DNA from: Guptibacillus hwajinpoensis
Lineage (GTDB): Bacteria; Bacillota; Bacilli; Bacillales; Guptibacillaceae
Direction: 5' to 3' (one strand)
Length of the DNA stretch: 64,000 nucleotides
Assembly (NCBI RefSeq): GCF_029277305.1
Contig: NZ_CP119526.1
Below the pieces are notes generated by a model. The model was not told where the DNA came from, made no database searches, and worked only from the letters and a program-made list of their open reading frames with translations. The position numbers and the translations under genes were made by a program. Each line of letters opens with the position of its first letter. Positions within the stretch are counted from its first letter, which is position 1. Positions 16,240 through 25,999 of this stretch are shown in pieces.

Positions 16240-16369
16240 TTTTTCTATTAAAAAAATCGTCCCATTTAAATTCTAATTGAAATTGACACTTTAGTGCTTT
16301 CATGATAAAAAGTATAGTATTAAGTTTTCAAAAAAATTAGAAGAGATAGAAAAAAAGGGAGTGGAGTAA

Positions 16370-17950
16370 TTGGCTTACGTTCTTGTTACAGATGGTATTA
16401 AAGAAGATGGATTGCAACCCTTACTGAATGAAAGTACAATTCAATGCGATATTGGTTCACTGAACGAATTTAGCGATCGACTAAATCAATATGAGGCACT
16501 ACTAGTTAGAAGTGCGACCAAAGTTACAGCCGAAGTTCTAAATCAAATGCCAAATTTAAAAATTGTAGCTAGAGCAGGAGTCGGTGTTGATAACATTGAC
16601 CTTGATGCTGCAACTAAACGTGGTGTAATCGTTGTTAACGCACCTGACGGTAACACAATTTCTACAACTGAACATACTTTCGCAATGATAGCGTCACTAG
16701 TGCGGAACATCCCACAGGGAACTTCTTCGTTAAAGAGCGGAAAGTGGATGCGAAAAGACTATGTGGGTACAGAGCTTTACGGTAAAACACTCGGAATCGT
16801 TGGTATGGGAAGAATCGGAACTGAGCTATCACGAAGAGCAAGAGCGTTTGGAATGAATGTAGCTGTTTTTGATCCATTTTTGACAAATGATCGAGCTCAA
16901 AAGCTCGATGTAGAATCCGTTGAATTTGATCATTTGCTTGATGTTGCTGATATCATCACCGTTCACACACCTCTCACAGACAAAACACGAGGCTTGTTGA
17001 ATGAAGAAACGATTGCTAGAACAAAAAAAGGCGTCTTTCTCATTAACTGTGCTCGCGGTGGGATTATTGATGAAAAAGCATTAATCCCTTACCTCGACTC
17101 TGGTCATATTGGTGGTGTAGCACTTGATGTATTTGAATCAGAGCCACCTGAACATAACCACCCACTTCTTGGCTACGATCAAGTGATCGTCACGCCTCAC
17201 CTCGGCGCTTCTACAAAAGAGGCCCAGCTTAATGTTGCTGCTCAAGTGGCTGACGAAGTTTTATACTTCCTACAAGATAAACCGATTAGAAATGCTATTA
17301 ATCTTCCAGGATTTTCGAAGGAAGAGTACGAGAAGATCAAACCTTATTATGAACTCACTCGTAAAATGGGAAGTATTCTTTCACAATGTATGAAGTCAGC
17401 AGTCAACCTCGTCGAAGTAAGCTACGCTGGTAAATTGACAGAACTCGATACAGCTATTTTGACAAGGAACCTTATGGCTTCTTTTCTTAAGTCAAGATTG
17501 GATACGACAGTTAATGAAGTAAATGCTCCTTCCATTGCAAGAGAGCGCGGTATAACGTATGGAGAAAAGCATAGCTCTGAAACTCACGGGTATTCAAACC
17601 TCATTTCAGTAACCGTTCAAGGTGATAAAGAAACTTTTTCATTACAAGGGACTTATATTAAAGAATACGGTGATCGGATTACACAGTTAAATGGATTTGA
17701 TATTGACTTCCATCCTCAGGGACACCTACTTTATATTCAGCATAATGACAGACCAGGGGTTATTGGGAATGTGGGGAAGGTATTAGGTGAACACGAAATT
17801 AATATCGCTACGATGCAAGTTGGAAGAAAAACAGCTGGTGGGGAAGCTATTATGATGCTTTCATTTGATAGTGAACTTCCTAAAAATATCGAAGAAACGC
17901 TTGAATCTGTTCAGGATATTGTAAAAGTTGAACAAATTGGCGGAGTGTAG
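16370..17950 (+). CDS. serA: D-3-phosphoglycerate dehydrogenase
   Basis: First committed step of serine synthesis: oxidises 3-phosphoglycerate with NAD. The 526-residue protein has the catalytic and NAD domain (1-315, Rossmann GIVGMGRIG, ARGG with the substrate arginine, VTPHLGAST with the catalytic histidine), an intervening domain (about 316-450) and a C-terminal ACT domain (about 455-526, HNDRPGVIGNVG) that often mediates serine feedback. The start codon is TTG, preceded by AAGGGAGTGGAG. A TTGACA (16283-16288) lies upstream, but no -10 is at proper spacing, so the promoter is uncertain. Confidence 0.96.
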   Translation: MAYVLVTDGIKEDGLQPLLNESTIQCDIGSLNEFSDRLNQYEALLVRSATKVTAEVLNQMPNLKIVARAGVGVDNIDLDAATKRGVIVVNAPDGNTISTTEHTFAMIASLVRNIPQGTSSLKSGKWMRKDYVGTELYGKTLGIVGMGRIGTELSRRARAFGMNVAVFDPFLTNDRAQKLDVESVEFDHLLDVADIITVHTPLTDKTRGLLNEETIARTKKGVFLINCARGGIIDEKALIPYLDSGHIGGVALDVFESEPPEHNHPLLGYDQVIVTPHLGASTKEAQLNVAAQVADEVLYFLQDKPIRNAINLPGFSKEEYEKIKPYYELTRKMGSILSQCMKSAVNLVEVSYAGKLTELDTAILTRNLMASFLKSRLDTTVNEVNAPSIARERGITYGEKHSSETHGYSNLISVTVQGDKETFSLQGTYIKEYGDRITQLNGFDIDFHPQGHLLYIQHNDRPGVIGNVGKVLGEHEINIATMQVGRKTAGGEAIMMLSFDSELPKNIEETLESVQDIVKVEQIGGV

Positions 17951-17957
17951 CAATGAA

Positions 17958-17991
17958 AAAGAACAAGAGCGAGAATCTCTTGTTCTTTTTT
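17958..17991. terminator. Bidirectional terminator between serA and hisJ
   Basis: AAAGAACAAGAG / CTCTTGTTCTTT stem with a seven-base loop and a T run, ending directly at the hisJ stop codon. Confidence 0.92.
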
Positions 17992-18801
17992 CTATAGAGG
18001 AATCGATTTACGCTCCCCTTGTTCAAAAGTCATTAATTTAGAGTAACCAACAGATTTCGCAAGATCCACTGCTTTGTCATAATCTGCTCCAACATCTCGC
18101 GGAACATGAGCGTCTGAAGAGAGAACAATGGGAATGTCTTTTTCATAACACATTTTAAGAAGATCTGGGTCAGGATATAACTCACCTACTGGTTTCCGCA
18201 ACCCTGCTGTACTTATTTCTACACATGTCTTTGAATTAGACAAAGCATTTGTTGCGCGATCATACTGTTCTAGAAGAAAATCTCGATTGTCAGGCTTATA
18301 CTTAAAAATTTTGACAAGATCCAGGTGCCCAACGATGTCGAATAAATTTGATTCGGCAAGTGTAACAACTTGATCAAAATACTTTCGATAAACCGTTAGA
18401 GTATCCCTCTCGTCCCACAAATGACGATATTCAGCTAAATCAATGCCAAAGTCTTCTACCCAATGGATTGAACCAATAACGTAATCGAACTTGTAATTGG
18501 ATATAAAGTCTCTCATTTCAGCGTGTTTACCTGGTGTATAATCCATTTCAATTGACATTTTAACGTCCATGCCATGTTTCTCCGCTTGTTTAAAGAGATC
18601 AACATATTCACCCATATTATACCATCTCCGCTGGTTCACCCATGGATTACTTAAAATATTCTCTGTCTCATAGAAATGATAGGCATGTTCAGAGATACCA
18701 AAGTGGTTAACATTTTTCCGTTTAGCTTCCTCAACAAACTGTGATAAATAATCTAGTGTGAGTGTCCCTTTCTCAAGATGATTATGATAATCAGTATACA
18801 A
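17992..18801 (-). CDS. hisJ: Histidinol-phosphatase, PHP family
   Basis: A 269-residue PHP-domain phosphatase similar in length to B. subtilis HisJ (268). Metal-binding motifs are visible: DYHNHLE near the N-terminus, ISEHAYH, GSIHWVED, and SSDAHVPRDVG near the C-terminus. The family removes phosphate from histidinol phosphate in histidine synthesis; other PHP phosphoesterases look similar, so the substrate is by family similarity only. The start codon is TTG with AAAGGAG about 8 bases upstream. It stands alone, convergent with serA; no other his genes are near. Confidence 0.8.
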   Translation of the reverse strand: MYTDYHNHLEKGTLTLDYLSQFVEEAKRKNVNHFGISEHAYHFYETENILSNPWVNQRRWYNMGEYVDLFKQAEKHGMDVKMSIEMDYTPGKHAEMRDFISNYKFDYVIGSIHWVEDFGIDLAEYRHLWDERDTLTVYRKYFDQVVTLAESNLFDIVGHLDLVKIFKYKPDNRDFLLEQYDRATNALSNSKTCVEISTAGLRKPVGELYPDPDLLKMCYEKDIPIVLSSDAHVPRDVGADYDKAVDLAKSVGYSKLMTFEQGERKSIPL

Positions 18802-18943
18802 AATGTCAGCTCCTTTATCGAACTAGTTTGACAGTTTCCTCTACCATTGTATCGCAAAACTCGAATTTTAGCATACCACTTCTGACTCTTTATTTGGTTG
18901 ATTCCAACTCGATCATCCATCCCGATTGGTTAACAAAGAAAAA

Positions 18944-18980
18944 TGAAAAAGCTCCTGAGTTACACTCAGGAGCTAACTAA
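18944..18980 (-). terminator. Terminator after resE
   Basis: AGCTCCTGAGT/ACTCAGGAGCT with a three-base loop, then TTTTTC on the minus strand, about 45 bases after the resE stop. Confidence 0.88.
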
Positions 18981-19019
18981 TTCGTTCGACAACCTTCAAC
19001 AAATAGCGGGTGATGCCTG

Positions 19020-20813
19020 TCACTTGTCAGGCTGATCAGGGATAAAGAAAGAAAATACTGTGCCTTCACCATTCTTGCTATGGACTGATATCTGCCCTCG
19101 ATGTGATTCCACAATATTTCTTGCAATCGCGAGACCAAGACCAGTACCAGATCTCCCCCTAGTCCTAGCTTTATCAGCCTTATAGAACCGTTCAAATACA
19201 AATGGTAGATCATCTTCTGGAATTCCAGACCCAGTATCTTTCACATTGAACTGAACGCCTTTTTCAAGTGAAGTAATAAGCAAGCTTACTTCACCGTCAT
19301 TTGGCGTATGTCTTACTGCATTATCTAATAAATTTGTAAGAACTTGTTCGATACGATCCGGATCTATCATTAACATGCGATCAGAATTCGATAGATGAAA
19401 CTTCAGTTCGACTTCTCGATCACGAGCAAGACCAGAGAATTTCCTTACGATTCTTTGACCGAAATCTTGAAGGTGAACGTTACTATAGTGCAACTCGTTG
19501 TGCCCTGCTTCCATTCTGGCAAGATCAAGCAATTCGTTTACAAGTCTACCCATTCGTAATGATTCGTCATAAATAATCTGAGCAACTTCTTTCTTTTCCT
19601 CATCGCTACTTGCAATATCATCTACAATCGCCTCACTATACCCTTGAAGCATAGCAATCGGAGTTCTTAGCTCATGGGATACATTCGCTATGAAATCCTT
19701 CCTCAGCTTATCTAAGCGCCTTTCCTCTGTCATGTCACGAAATACTGCAACAGCTCCACGAATACTCGATTGATTATAAAGTGGTGTCATCACCACAACC
19801 CAGCTTCGACCTTGCAATTCGACTTCTGTAAGCTGTTCACGCTCAAGCATGACAACAAGTCTAAACAATTCATTTATGTCTTCAGGTATATCCGTACCCG
19901 GCTGTTCATCCATTCCTTGCTCGTAATACCATGCTTTTAGAAAACGTTCTGCAGGTGGATTAGTGCTAAGTATAGCGCCAGTTTTATCAAACGTGATTAC
20001 ACCATCGGCCATACTGCTTAAAATACTAGAAAGCTGTTCTTTCTCTTGATTCAGCGCTGTTACATAGTTGTTCAATTGGCGGCCCATGCGATTAAAAGCT
20101 ATGGATAACTCCCCTATTTCATCGTGAGTTACCATTGGCACTTTTGTATCAAATTTTCCTTTAGCCACTTGAGTAGCAGCTTCCCTCATCTTTAGAAGAG
20201 GTGCTGTAATACGAGTTGATAAGAAAAAAGCAAAGATGGTCGTTAATACAATCGCAATTCCTGCAGCTATGTAGATTAAATTACGTGCCTGCCCCGTTGT
20301 TTTTGCAATTACATCAAGAGATTGATAAAGAAACACCGCACCATGATCTTCTCCATCAATTTGCATAGGTACACCAACCACTAAAAGTTCATTTGAAAAT
20401 GCCGCTTCCGTTGCTGTCTCAAAATTCCCTTGTTTCACAACCGTTTCACCATCTGTGAATACCTTATTTAAAACAGAATCACCTTTAATAACATCTAATG
20501 AGATTCTTGGGAGACCGTGCGCATTAGGAGAGTACCACCGACCTTCATTCACTTCTTCGTCCTTAATAATCATTACTCTAGTAGGATAAAAGTCAGTGAT
20601 TTCCCATGCAGTATCAAGCGCTTGATCGCGATCATCGTATCGTTCAATGACGGAAGCCACTTTGTTCGCGAGCCGCTCCATTTGTTCTGCTTCTTTCTCA
20701 ACATGAAAGTCTTCAAAGAACTGAAGCAACAAGATCGTTAAAATTGAAAGTACAAATGCGACCAGTAAAATAATTGTAAGCCAGAGCTTACCAACTACAC
20801 TTCTCCAGATCAT
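19020..20813 (-). CDS. resE: Sensor histidine kinase ResE
   Basis: Membrane sensor kinase for oxygen limitation and nitrate or NO respiration, partner of ResD. In 597 residues: transmembrane segment 1 (about 9-31), extracellular sensor loop (about 32-178), transmembrane segment 2 (about 179-199), HAMP (about 198-252), PAS (about 258-365), phosphoacceptor His380 in NVSHELRTP, and an ATPase domain with DNAVRHTPNDG and GTGLGLAIA. Start and stop overlap with resD as TAATG. The sigX-rsiX genes that follow resE in B. subtilis are absent here. Confidence 0.95.
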   Translation of the reverse strand: MIWRSVVGKLWLTIILLVAFVLSILTILLLQFFEDFHVEKEAEQMERLANKVASVIERYDDRDQALDTAWEITDFYPTRVMIIKDEEVNEGRWYSPNAHGLPRISLDVIKGDSVLNKVFTDGETVVKQGNFETATEAAFSNELLVVGVPMQIDGEDHGAVFLYQSLDVIAKTTGQARNLIYIAAGIAIVLTTIFAFFLSTRITAPLLKMREAATQVAKGKFDTKVPMVTHDEIGELSIAFNRMGRQLNNYVTALNQEKEQLSSILSSMADGVITFDKTGAILSTNPPAERFLKAWYYEQGMDEQPGTDIPEDINELFRLVVMLEREQLTEVELQGRSWVVVMTPLYNQSSIRGAVAVFRDMTEERRLDKLRKDFIANVSHELRTPIAMLQGYSEAIVDDIASSDEEKKEVAQIIYDESLRMGRLVNELLDLARMEAGHNELHYSNVHLQDFGQRIVRKFSGLARDREVELKFHLSNSDRMLMIDPDRIEQVLTNLLDNAVRHTPNDGEVSLLITSLEKGVQFNVKDTGSGIPEDDLPFVFERFYKADKARTRGRSGTGLGLAIARNIVESHRGQISVHSKNGEGTVFSFFIPDQPDK

Positions 20814-21529
20814 TATTCTTTTACTGCCTCGAACTTATACCCAACTCCCCATACAGTCGAGATCATAGCGGCTGCATTTGGTGACACTTTATTTAATTTT
20901 TCTCTTAGACGTTTAACATGAGTGTCTACGGTACGAAGATCCCCAAAAAACTCATAGTTCCAAACATCTTTAAGCAGTTCTTCACGAGAAAATACTTTAT
21001 CAGGTGCTTTCGCGAGATAATACAGAAGCTCATATTCCTTTGGAGTTAAATTAATAATTTGATCTTCTGCGAGAACGCGGTGTGCATCGTGATCAATCGT
21101 TAAATAAGGAAATACAATGACATTCTTTGTTGTTGTTTCTGTTTGAAGAAATTTGGTTGTCGATGATCTTCTAAGAAGCGCCTTCACTCGAAGAACGACT
21201 TCTCTCGGACTAAATGGTTTTGTAATATAATCATCCGCGCCCACTTCAAAGCCTTGAACACGATTGGCTTCTTCCCCTTTAGCGGTCAACATAATAACTG
21301 GCGTCGCTTTTTGCTCTCTCATTTGCTGACAAACTTCGATGCCATCCATACCAGGAAGCATTAAGTCTAATAAGATAAGATCAAAATCATCTTCTGTTGC
21401 TATTTCCAGTGCTTCTTCTCCATTTTCTGCTTCTTCAATCTCATAGTTTTCTCTTTCAAGATACATGCGCAATAACTTCCTAATACGCTCTTCATCATCT
21501 ACAACTAAAATTCTTGCATCTTTTTCCAA
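20813..21529 (-). CDS. resD: Response regulator ResD
   Basis: OmpR-family regulator of 238 residues, activated by ResE. The receiver domain has the acidic pair DDE (11-13), phosphoacceptor Asp55 (LLDLMLPGMDG) and KPFSP. The C-terminal winged helix includes ELLYYLA and VWGVGYKFE. It controls respiratory genes under low oxygen and, in B. subtilis, the resABC operon itself. It is separated from resC by a terminator at about 21630, so resDE can be transcribed apart from resABC. Confidence 0.96.
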   Translation of the reverse strand: MEKDARILVVDDEERIRKLLRMYLERENYEIEEAENGEEALEIATEDDFDLILLDLMLPGMDGIEVCQQMREQKATPVIMLTAKGEEANRVQGFEVGADDYITKPFSPREVVLRVKALLRRSSTTKFLQTETTTKNVIVFPYLTIDHDAHRVLAEDQIINLTPKEYELLYYLAKAPDKVFSREELLKDVWNYEFFGDLRTVDTHVKRLREKLNKVSPNAAAMISTVWGVGYKFEAVKE

Positions 21530-21625
21530 GAAGATTCCCTCCTACAATAACTCATATCTGCTATTCTACCACGTATAAAGCTTTCTAGACCAGTCAGAGG
21601 AAACCGTATACACTTATAGAGTATA

Positions 21626-21656
21626 AGAAAACCTCCACGAATCCGTGGAGGTTTTC
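21626..21656 (-). terminator. Terminator between resC and resD
   Basis: AAAACCTCCACG/CGTGGAGGTTTT with a short loop and TTTTCTTAT, a few bases after the resC stop. The T run is short, so some readthrough into resDE is likely, as seen in the B. subtilis res operon. Confidence 0.8.
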
Positions 21657-21660
21657 AATC

Positions 21661-22860
21661 TTATGCGTACGAATGTAGTCCAGAAATCACGAGGTTAACA
21701 ACCACGAGATTTAACATAATAATAACAAATCCTACAACAGCAAGCCATGCCGACTTCTCACCTTGCCACCCACGCGAAAGACGAAGGTGAAGATATGCTG
21801 CATAGAACAAAAATGTAACAAGTGCCCATACTTCTTTTGGATCCCAACCCCAGAAGCGAGTCCAGGCAGCTTGTGCCCAAATCATTGCAAAAATGAGGGC
21901 GCCCAGCGTGAAAACAGGAAATCCAATTGCAACTGCACGATACTGGATTTCGTCGACCAATTCTTCATTAACGTTTTTCAATGCTGGCTGAATAGCTGCA
22001 CCAATTCGTTTGCGAAGAATGAGACGAATCAAGCCATATAACACTAGACCTCCAATAATAGACCAGATTAATGTGTTAAGCTTGTGAGCAGCTTTCTCGC
22101 CTTTCATCCAGGCTGGTGCTTCTACAAGTGGCCCAAATTCATTTCCGCTAACATAAGTTCCATCTGTTGGTCCAGTTAAGGCAGGTAACGTATATTCTAC
22201 CGTAACTTGCTGTTCATTCTGATCAACAAACTGATAAGTTGAGGAGTAACCAGCAGCTTCAAATCCCAATGAAAGAATAACAAATGCAACTGTACTAATC
22301 AGTGTATACATAACTGCTTCTAGCCAAAAAGTAGATTTGCTCGCTTTCTCTTGATTAACTGTACGAACAAGATAGACGAGTCCAGCTGCGAAGCTAATCG
22401 CTAGAATACCTTCTCCAAGAGCTGCAGTTGTTACATGGATTTTAAGCCAGTTACTTTGCAACGCTGGGATCAAAGGCTGAATTTCAGATGGAAACACACT
22501 AGCATAAGCAATGACAATAATCGCAACTGGCATTGCAAATAAGCCAATGACATTACTTTTGTAGATCAAATAAATAATCAAGAACGCAAAAACCATTGCC
22601 ATTCCAAAAAATGTCGTAAATTCAAAAAGGTTACTAACAGGTGCATGACCTGCAGCGATCCACCTTGTAATAAAATAGCCCAGTTGAAAGAGAAATCCAA
22701 CTGCAGATAACGTAAAACCCCACATTCCCCACTTCTTTGAATGTGTAGCTTCATCAGATTTCCGCCATTTCTTACCGAATAACGAAATCGCGAAAACAAT
22801 GCTTGCCGCAAAATAAATGAAGAAAGCAATATAAAGCAAGTTACTACTTAGTTGAGCCAT
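21661..22860 (-). CDS. resC: Cytochrome c biogenesis protein ResC (CcsA-type)
   Basis: Multi-pass membrane protein of 399 residues with eight or so transmembrane segments. The heme-handling motif WGWDPKEVWAL near residue 335 is typical of CcsA/ResC. Together with ResB it carries heme across the membrane for attachment to apocytochrome c (system II). The stop of resB and start of resC are about 21 bases apart. Confidence 0.94.
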   Translation of the reverse strand: MAQLSSNLLYIAFFIYFAASIVFAISLFGKKWRKSDEATHSKKWGMWGFTLSAVGFLFQLGYFITRWIAAGHAPVSNLFEFTTFFGMAMVFAFLIIYLIYKSNVIGLFAMPVAIIVIAYASVFPSEIQPLIPALQSNWLKIHVTTAALGEGILAISFAAGLVYLVRTVNQEKASKSTFWLEAVMYTLISTVAFVILSLGFEAAGYSSTYQFVDQNEQQVTVEYTLPALTGPTDGTYVSGNEFGPLVEAPAWMKGEKAAHKLNTLIWSIIGGLVLYGLIRLILRKRIGAAIQPALKNVNEELVDEIQYRAVAIGFPVFTLGALIFAMIWAQAAWTRFWGWDPKEVWALVTFLFYAAYLHLRLSRGWQGEKSAWLAVVGFVIIMLNLVVVNLVISGLHSYA

Positions 22861-22881
22861 TTTATCGCGCCTCCCTTCGTG

Positions 22882-24513
22882 CTAATATCTATTTTTTTGT
22901 TCCGATTGATCGATTGGCATTTGCAGACCTGTTTGATTCGTAACACTTTCAAGCTCTCGTTTGAGTCCATACCAATTCTTATTTGTATGACTAGAAAGCC
23001 AAATCTCATTGTCTTTTCTACGCACCCAAATACGACGATGATTCCAGTACATCCCTTGGATTACACCGATCATAAAGATCGCTCCACCTATAGCAAGAAT
23101 CCAAAGTGTATTGTCTTTTCGAACGACAAGACCCGATACATTTTTCGTATCAACATTCTGGAAGGACATTTTGTACTCATTCTCACCAAGAGGTTCTAAG
23201 TTCTGCTTGATTGCAACAAATGCGACTTCACCATCTGGATGTTCAGGAGAAATCATATTAAGAATAAATGCTGGGTTATTAGGAACTTTGGACTTGGTTG
23301 TAGGTTCACCTTTATCATTAAATTCAAAATCAGGAAAATAGTCCATTACCTCTACTCGATACCCATCTTTAAGCTCATATTCTTTTTCTGGATTATAAAG
23401 ATTAACTGTTAGTTCACCTACTGATTCCTCAGTCTCCTTATTATCCATCGTAAACGTCATGCTCTGAAGCTCGTTTAACTTGTAATCAACTTGATAGATT
23501 GCGTATCCATCAAATTTAAGTGGCTTATTTACTTGAATCGGATGCTCTTTAATCTTTTTTAGTTCTGGATCCGTTCCTGCTATTCGTTCGCCAACTTGTT
23601 TATAAAGTACGGAATCTGTTTGATAGTTTTTGACAACCGCTGCTTGTCCTGACGCTTCGATTGCATCTTTGAATTTTGCATCGTTATTATCATATGTTTC
23701 GAGAATGAAACCATCGCTTTTTAAATAGTACGCTTCTTCTGTTCCCTTAATCTGTTCTGTTTCTCCTTCTCGTAACCAGAGTACCTCATCAACATACATA
23801 CCAGGGAAGAAACGAAGCATTCCACCAATTAGAAATAGTATTAGTCCAATATGGTTAACATAAGGGCCCCATCTTGAGAATCGATTTTTCTCAGCGAACA
23901 AATGGCCGTCCTCTTCTTTTACGTTGTATCTTTTCTTCTGCAAAGCTTCTTTAATACTGGTTAACTCAACTTTGTTGTCATCGACCTCAGTTACACCGAA
24001 ATATTTCTGGCGCTTCATAAAGCTCTCATGACGAATCACACGCTGTTTTTTAAGTGCACGATAAAGTGGAACAAATCGATCAAGACTAGCAACTATTAAA
24101 GATAAACCTAGAGCTGCAATTAGCAACATATACCACCATGATCCGTATAAATTATGAAATCCAAGATCATAGTAAAGTTGTCCTAGTATTCCGTATTGTT
24201 CCTCGTAATAAACTGTCGGATCTGACAGTGGCGGTATGTACATTTCTTGAGGGAATATCGTCCCAATTGCAGAAGCAACGAGAAGAAGGACAATAATCCA
24301 TATGCCTACTTTAACAGAAGAGAAGAAATTCCATATCTTATCAACTATCGTCGTTCTATAAGTTTGAGATCTACGAGCGCTTCCCTCATACCTCATGTTA
24401 AGAAGTTTATTAGATTTCAAATCTCCCTGCAGCGGCTTACCACAAACTTCGCATATCTCAGTTCCATAAGGGTTAACATGTCCGCATTCACAGGTGATGT
24501 TTTTTTTGCTCAT
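22882..24513 (-). CDS. resB: Cytochrome c biogenesis protein ResB (Ccs1-type)
   Basis: A 543-residue membrane protein. The N-terminus holds a small zinc-ribbon-like Cys set (CECGHVN and CEVCGKP, residues 9-25). Transmembrane segments follow at about 68-88, 128-148 and 215-235, with a large extracytoplasmic domain and a final segment at about 470-490. ResB forms the heme-delivery complex with ResC. It begins 12 bases after the resA stop. Confidence 0.94.
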   Translation of the reverse strand: MSKKNITCECGHVNPYGTEICEVCGKPLQGDLKSNKLLNMRYEGSARRSQTYRTTIVDKIWNFFSSVKVGIWIIVLLLVASAIGTIFPQEMYIPPLSDPTVYYEEQYGILGQLYYDLGFHNLYGSWWYMLLIAALGLSLIVASLDRFVPLYRALKKQRVIRHESFMKRQKYFGVTEVDDNKVELTSIKEALQKKRYNVKEEDGHLFAEKNRFSRWGPYVNHIGLILFLIGGMLRFFPGMYVDEVLWLREGETEQIKGTEEAYYLKSDGFILETYDNNDAKFKDAIEASGQAAVVKNYQTDSVLYKQVGERIAGTDPELKKIKEHPIQVNKPLKFDGYAIYQVDYKLNELQSMTFTMDNKETEESVGELTVNLYNPEKEYELKDGYRVEVMDYFPDFEFNDKGEPTTKSKVPNNPAFILNMISPEHPDGEVAFVAIKQNLEPLGENEYKMSFQNVDTKNVSGLVVRKDNTLWILAIGGAIFMIGVIQGMYWNHRRIWVRRKDNEIWLSSHTNKNWYGLKRELESVTNQTGLQMPIDQSEQKNRY

Positions 24514-24525
24514 TGGAACACCCCG

Positions 24526-25053
24526 TTACGGTTGGATTTGCTTCATATAGTCATCGATGACTTCTTCAGACAAGCTAGCTTCTGTCTTTCTAATAACTTG
24601 ACCATCCTTGTCGATCAAGAATGTAACCGGAATTGGACCAACTCCGTAGTGATTTGTTACATCATTGCTTTTATCAAGAAGTACTGGAAAACTTAATTTA
24701 TAGCGATCTACGAAACTTTTTGCAGTTAGTCTAGGTTCTGATACATTAACTGCTAGAATTTCAACACCTTTGTCTTTATACTCATTGTACTTCTTGTCCA
24801 TGGCTGGCATTTCATCCTTACATGGCTCGCAGTATGTTGCCCAAAAGTTTAGAAAGACGCCTTTTCCTCTATAATCTTCAAGCTCTACTTCATTTCCATC
24901 TAGATCAGTTAAGATAAAGTTAGGGGCCTGATCCCCGGCCTGTACGATTCCGCTTTCATTTGCGAAAAAGTTTGTATAGAACGTATAGCCGACTGCTATA
25001 AAGACAATTGCCAATATAGCAGTCCGCACGATCAGCCGGTTTTTCTTTTTCAT
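24526..25053 (-). CDS. resA: Thiol-disulfide oxidoreductase ResA
   Basis: Membrane-anchored thioredoxin-like protein that keeps the CXXCH heme-binding cysteines of apocytochrome c reduced. The 175-residue product has an N-terminal anchor (about 7-28) and the active site CEPC (75-78) in NFWATYCEPCKDEMP, the same dipeptide as B. subtilis ResA. The ATG at 25053 is chosen because GGAG lies about nine bases upstream; the longer frame would begin with a TTG that overlaps this site. First gene of resABC. Confidence 0.95.
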   Translation of the reverse strand: MKKKNRLIVRTAILAIVFIAVGYTFYTNFFANESGIVQAGDQAPNFILTDLDGNEVELEDYRGKGVFLNFWATYCEPCKDEMPAMDKKYNEYKDKGVEILAVNVSEPRLTAKSFVDRYKLSFPVLLDKSNDVTNHYGVGPIPVTFLIDKDGQVIRKTEASLSEEVIDDYMKQIQP

Positions 25054-25118
25054 TCGAACCAACTCCAATCAAACTAAGCAATACTACTCTCACTATAACG
25101 TGCTGTTACCGTGTCAAC

Positions 25119-25856
25119 TTATCGCTTTTTTGACTTTTGTGTGACAGCTTGGTTACGGAGCTGTTTAACTTCGTAAGGTTTTAACTCACGATAATCTCCT
25201 GGATTCATGCCTGATAACTCAAGAACGCCATAGCGTTCTCTTTTTAACTTTTGCACAGGGAAGCCAAGTGCTTCAAACATTCTTCGCACCTGTCGATTTT
25301 TACCTTCGTGAATCGTCAGTTCTACAATCGATTTCTCTTTTTGTTTATCCACTGACAAAATCCGTGCACGTGCCTTAGAAGTTTTGCCATCTTCAAGTTG
25401 CACGCCTCTCTCAAGCTTTTGAATCGTTTCTTTGTTCATAAGACCCTTTACTTTCGCAACATATACCTTATCTACATGGTAGCTTGGGTGCATTAGCTTA
25501 TTAGCGAAGTCACCATCATTTGTTAGAAGAAGAATACCTGAAGTATCATAATCAAGTCTTCCTACAGGGAAAACTCTCTCTTCAATTTCATGAAAATAAT
25601 CGGTTACAGCTTTTCTTCCTTTATCGTCTTCAACCGCTGAGATAACTCCTGTCGGTTTATAGAACAAAAAGTAAACCGGCGCTTCGCGTTCTACCTGAAT
25701 ACCGTTTACCTCGATTTTACAACGATCAGAAACCTTCGTCCCGAGTTCAGTAACGACTTTACCGTTAACTTTAACTCTTCCTTCTTCAATTAATCCTTCT
25801 GCTTTCCTTCTAGATGTAACTCCAGCTTGAGCAATTACCTTTTGCAAACGTTCCAT
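25119..25856 (-). CDS. rluB: 23S rRNA pseudouridine synthase RluB
   Basis: RsuA/RluB-type pseudouridine synthase of 245 residues; the family modifies U2605-type positions in 23S rRNA. The N-terminal S4 RNA-binding domain (about 1-60, MERLQKVIAQAG) is followed by a catalytic domain with GRLDYDTSGILLLTNDG and the catalytic Asp in it. A basic tail (QKSKKR) ends the protein. The ATG at 25856 gives an 8-base spacing to GAGG; an ATG three bases earlier on the transcript is also possible. It precedes resA on the same strand, as in B. subtilis. Confidence 0.93.
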   Translation of the reverse strand: MERLQKVIAQAGVTSRRKAEGLIEEGRVKVNGKVVTELGTKVSDRCKIEVNGIQVEREAPVYFLFYKPTGVISAVEDDKGRKAVTDYFHEIEERVFPVGRLDYDTSGILLLTNDGDFANKLMHPSYHVDKVYVAKVKGLMNKETIQKLERGVQLEDGKTSKARARILSVDKQKEKSIVELTIHEGKNRQVRRMFEALGFPVQKLKRERYGVLELSGMNPGDYRELKPYEVKQLRNQAVTQKSKKR

Positions 25857-25965
25857 CATATTCACCTCACTAAAACATCATACTCTTGTCGTAGTCAAAC
25901 CTCAAGTACAGATTCATTCTATCATTTATTATACTCAAACTTGAATCCTACAAACCCTCTATCAA

Positions 25966-25999
25966 AATCAAAAAAGCCACCGCCATTTTGCGATGACTT
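25966..25999 (-). terminator. Terminator after spmB
   Basis: AAGTCATCGC / GCGGTGGCTT pair with G-U wobbles around a seven-base loop, followed by TTTTTTGATTTT on the minus strand. It starts immediately after the spmB stop codon. Confidence 0.82.

Noticed and set aside
16025..16303. Open frame of 92 codons on the minus strand
   Set aside because: It lies inside the family A element and its flank, lacks a ribosome binding site and is not like any protein; a by-product of the GC-rich core.
16283..16318. TTGACA and TATAGT ahead of serA as a promoter
   Set aside because: Spacing of 24 bases is too long; no better -10 was found, so no promoter is claimed.
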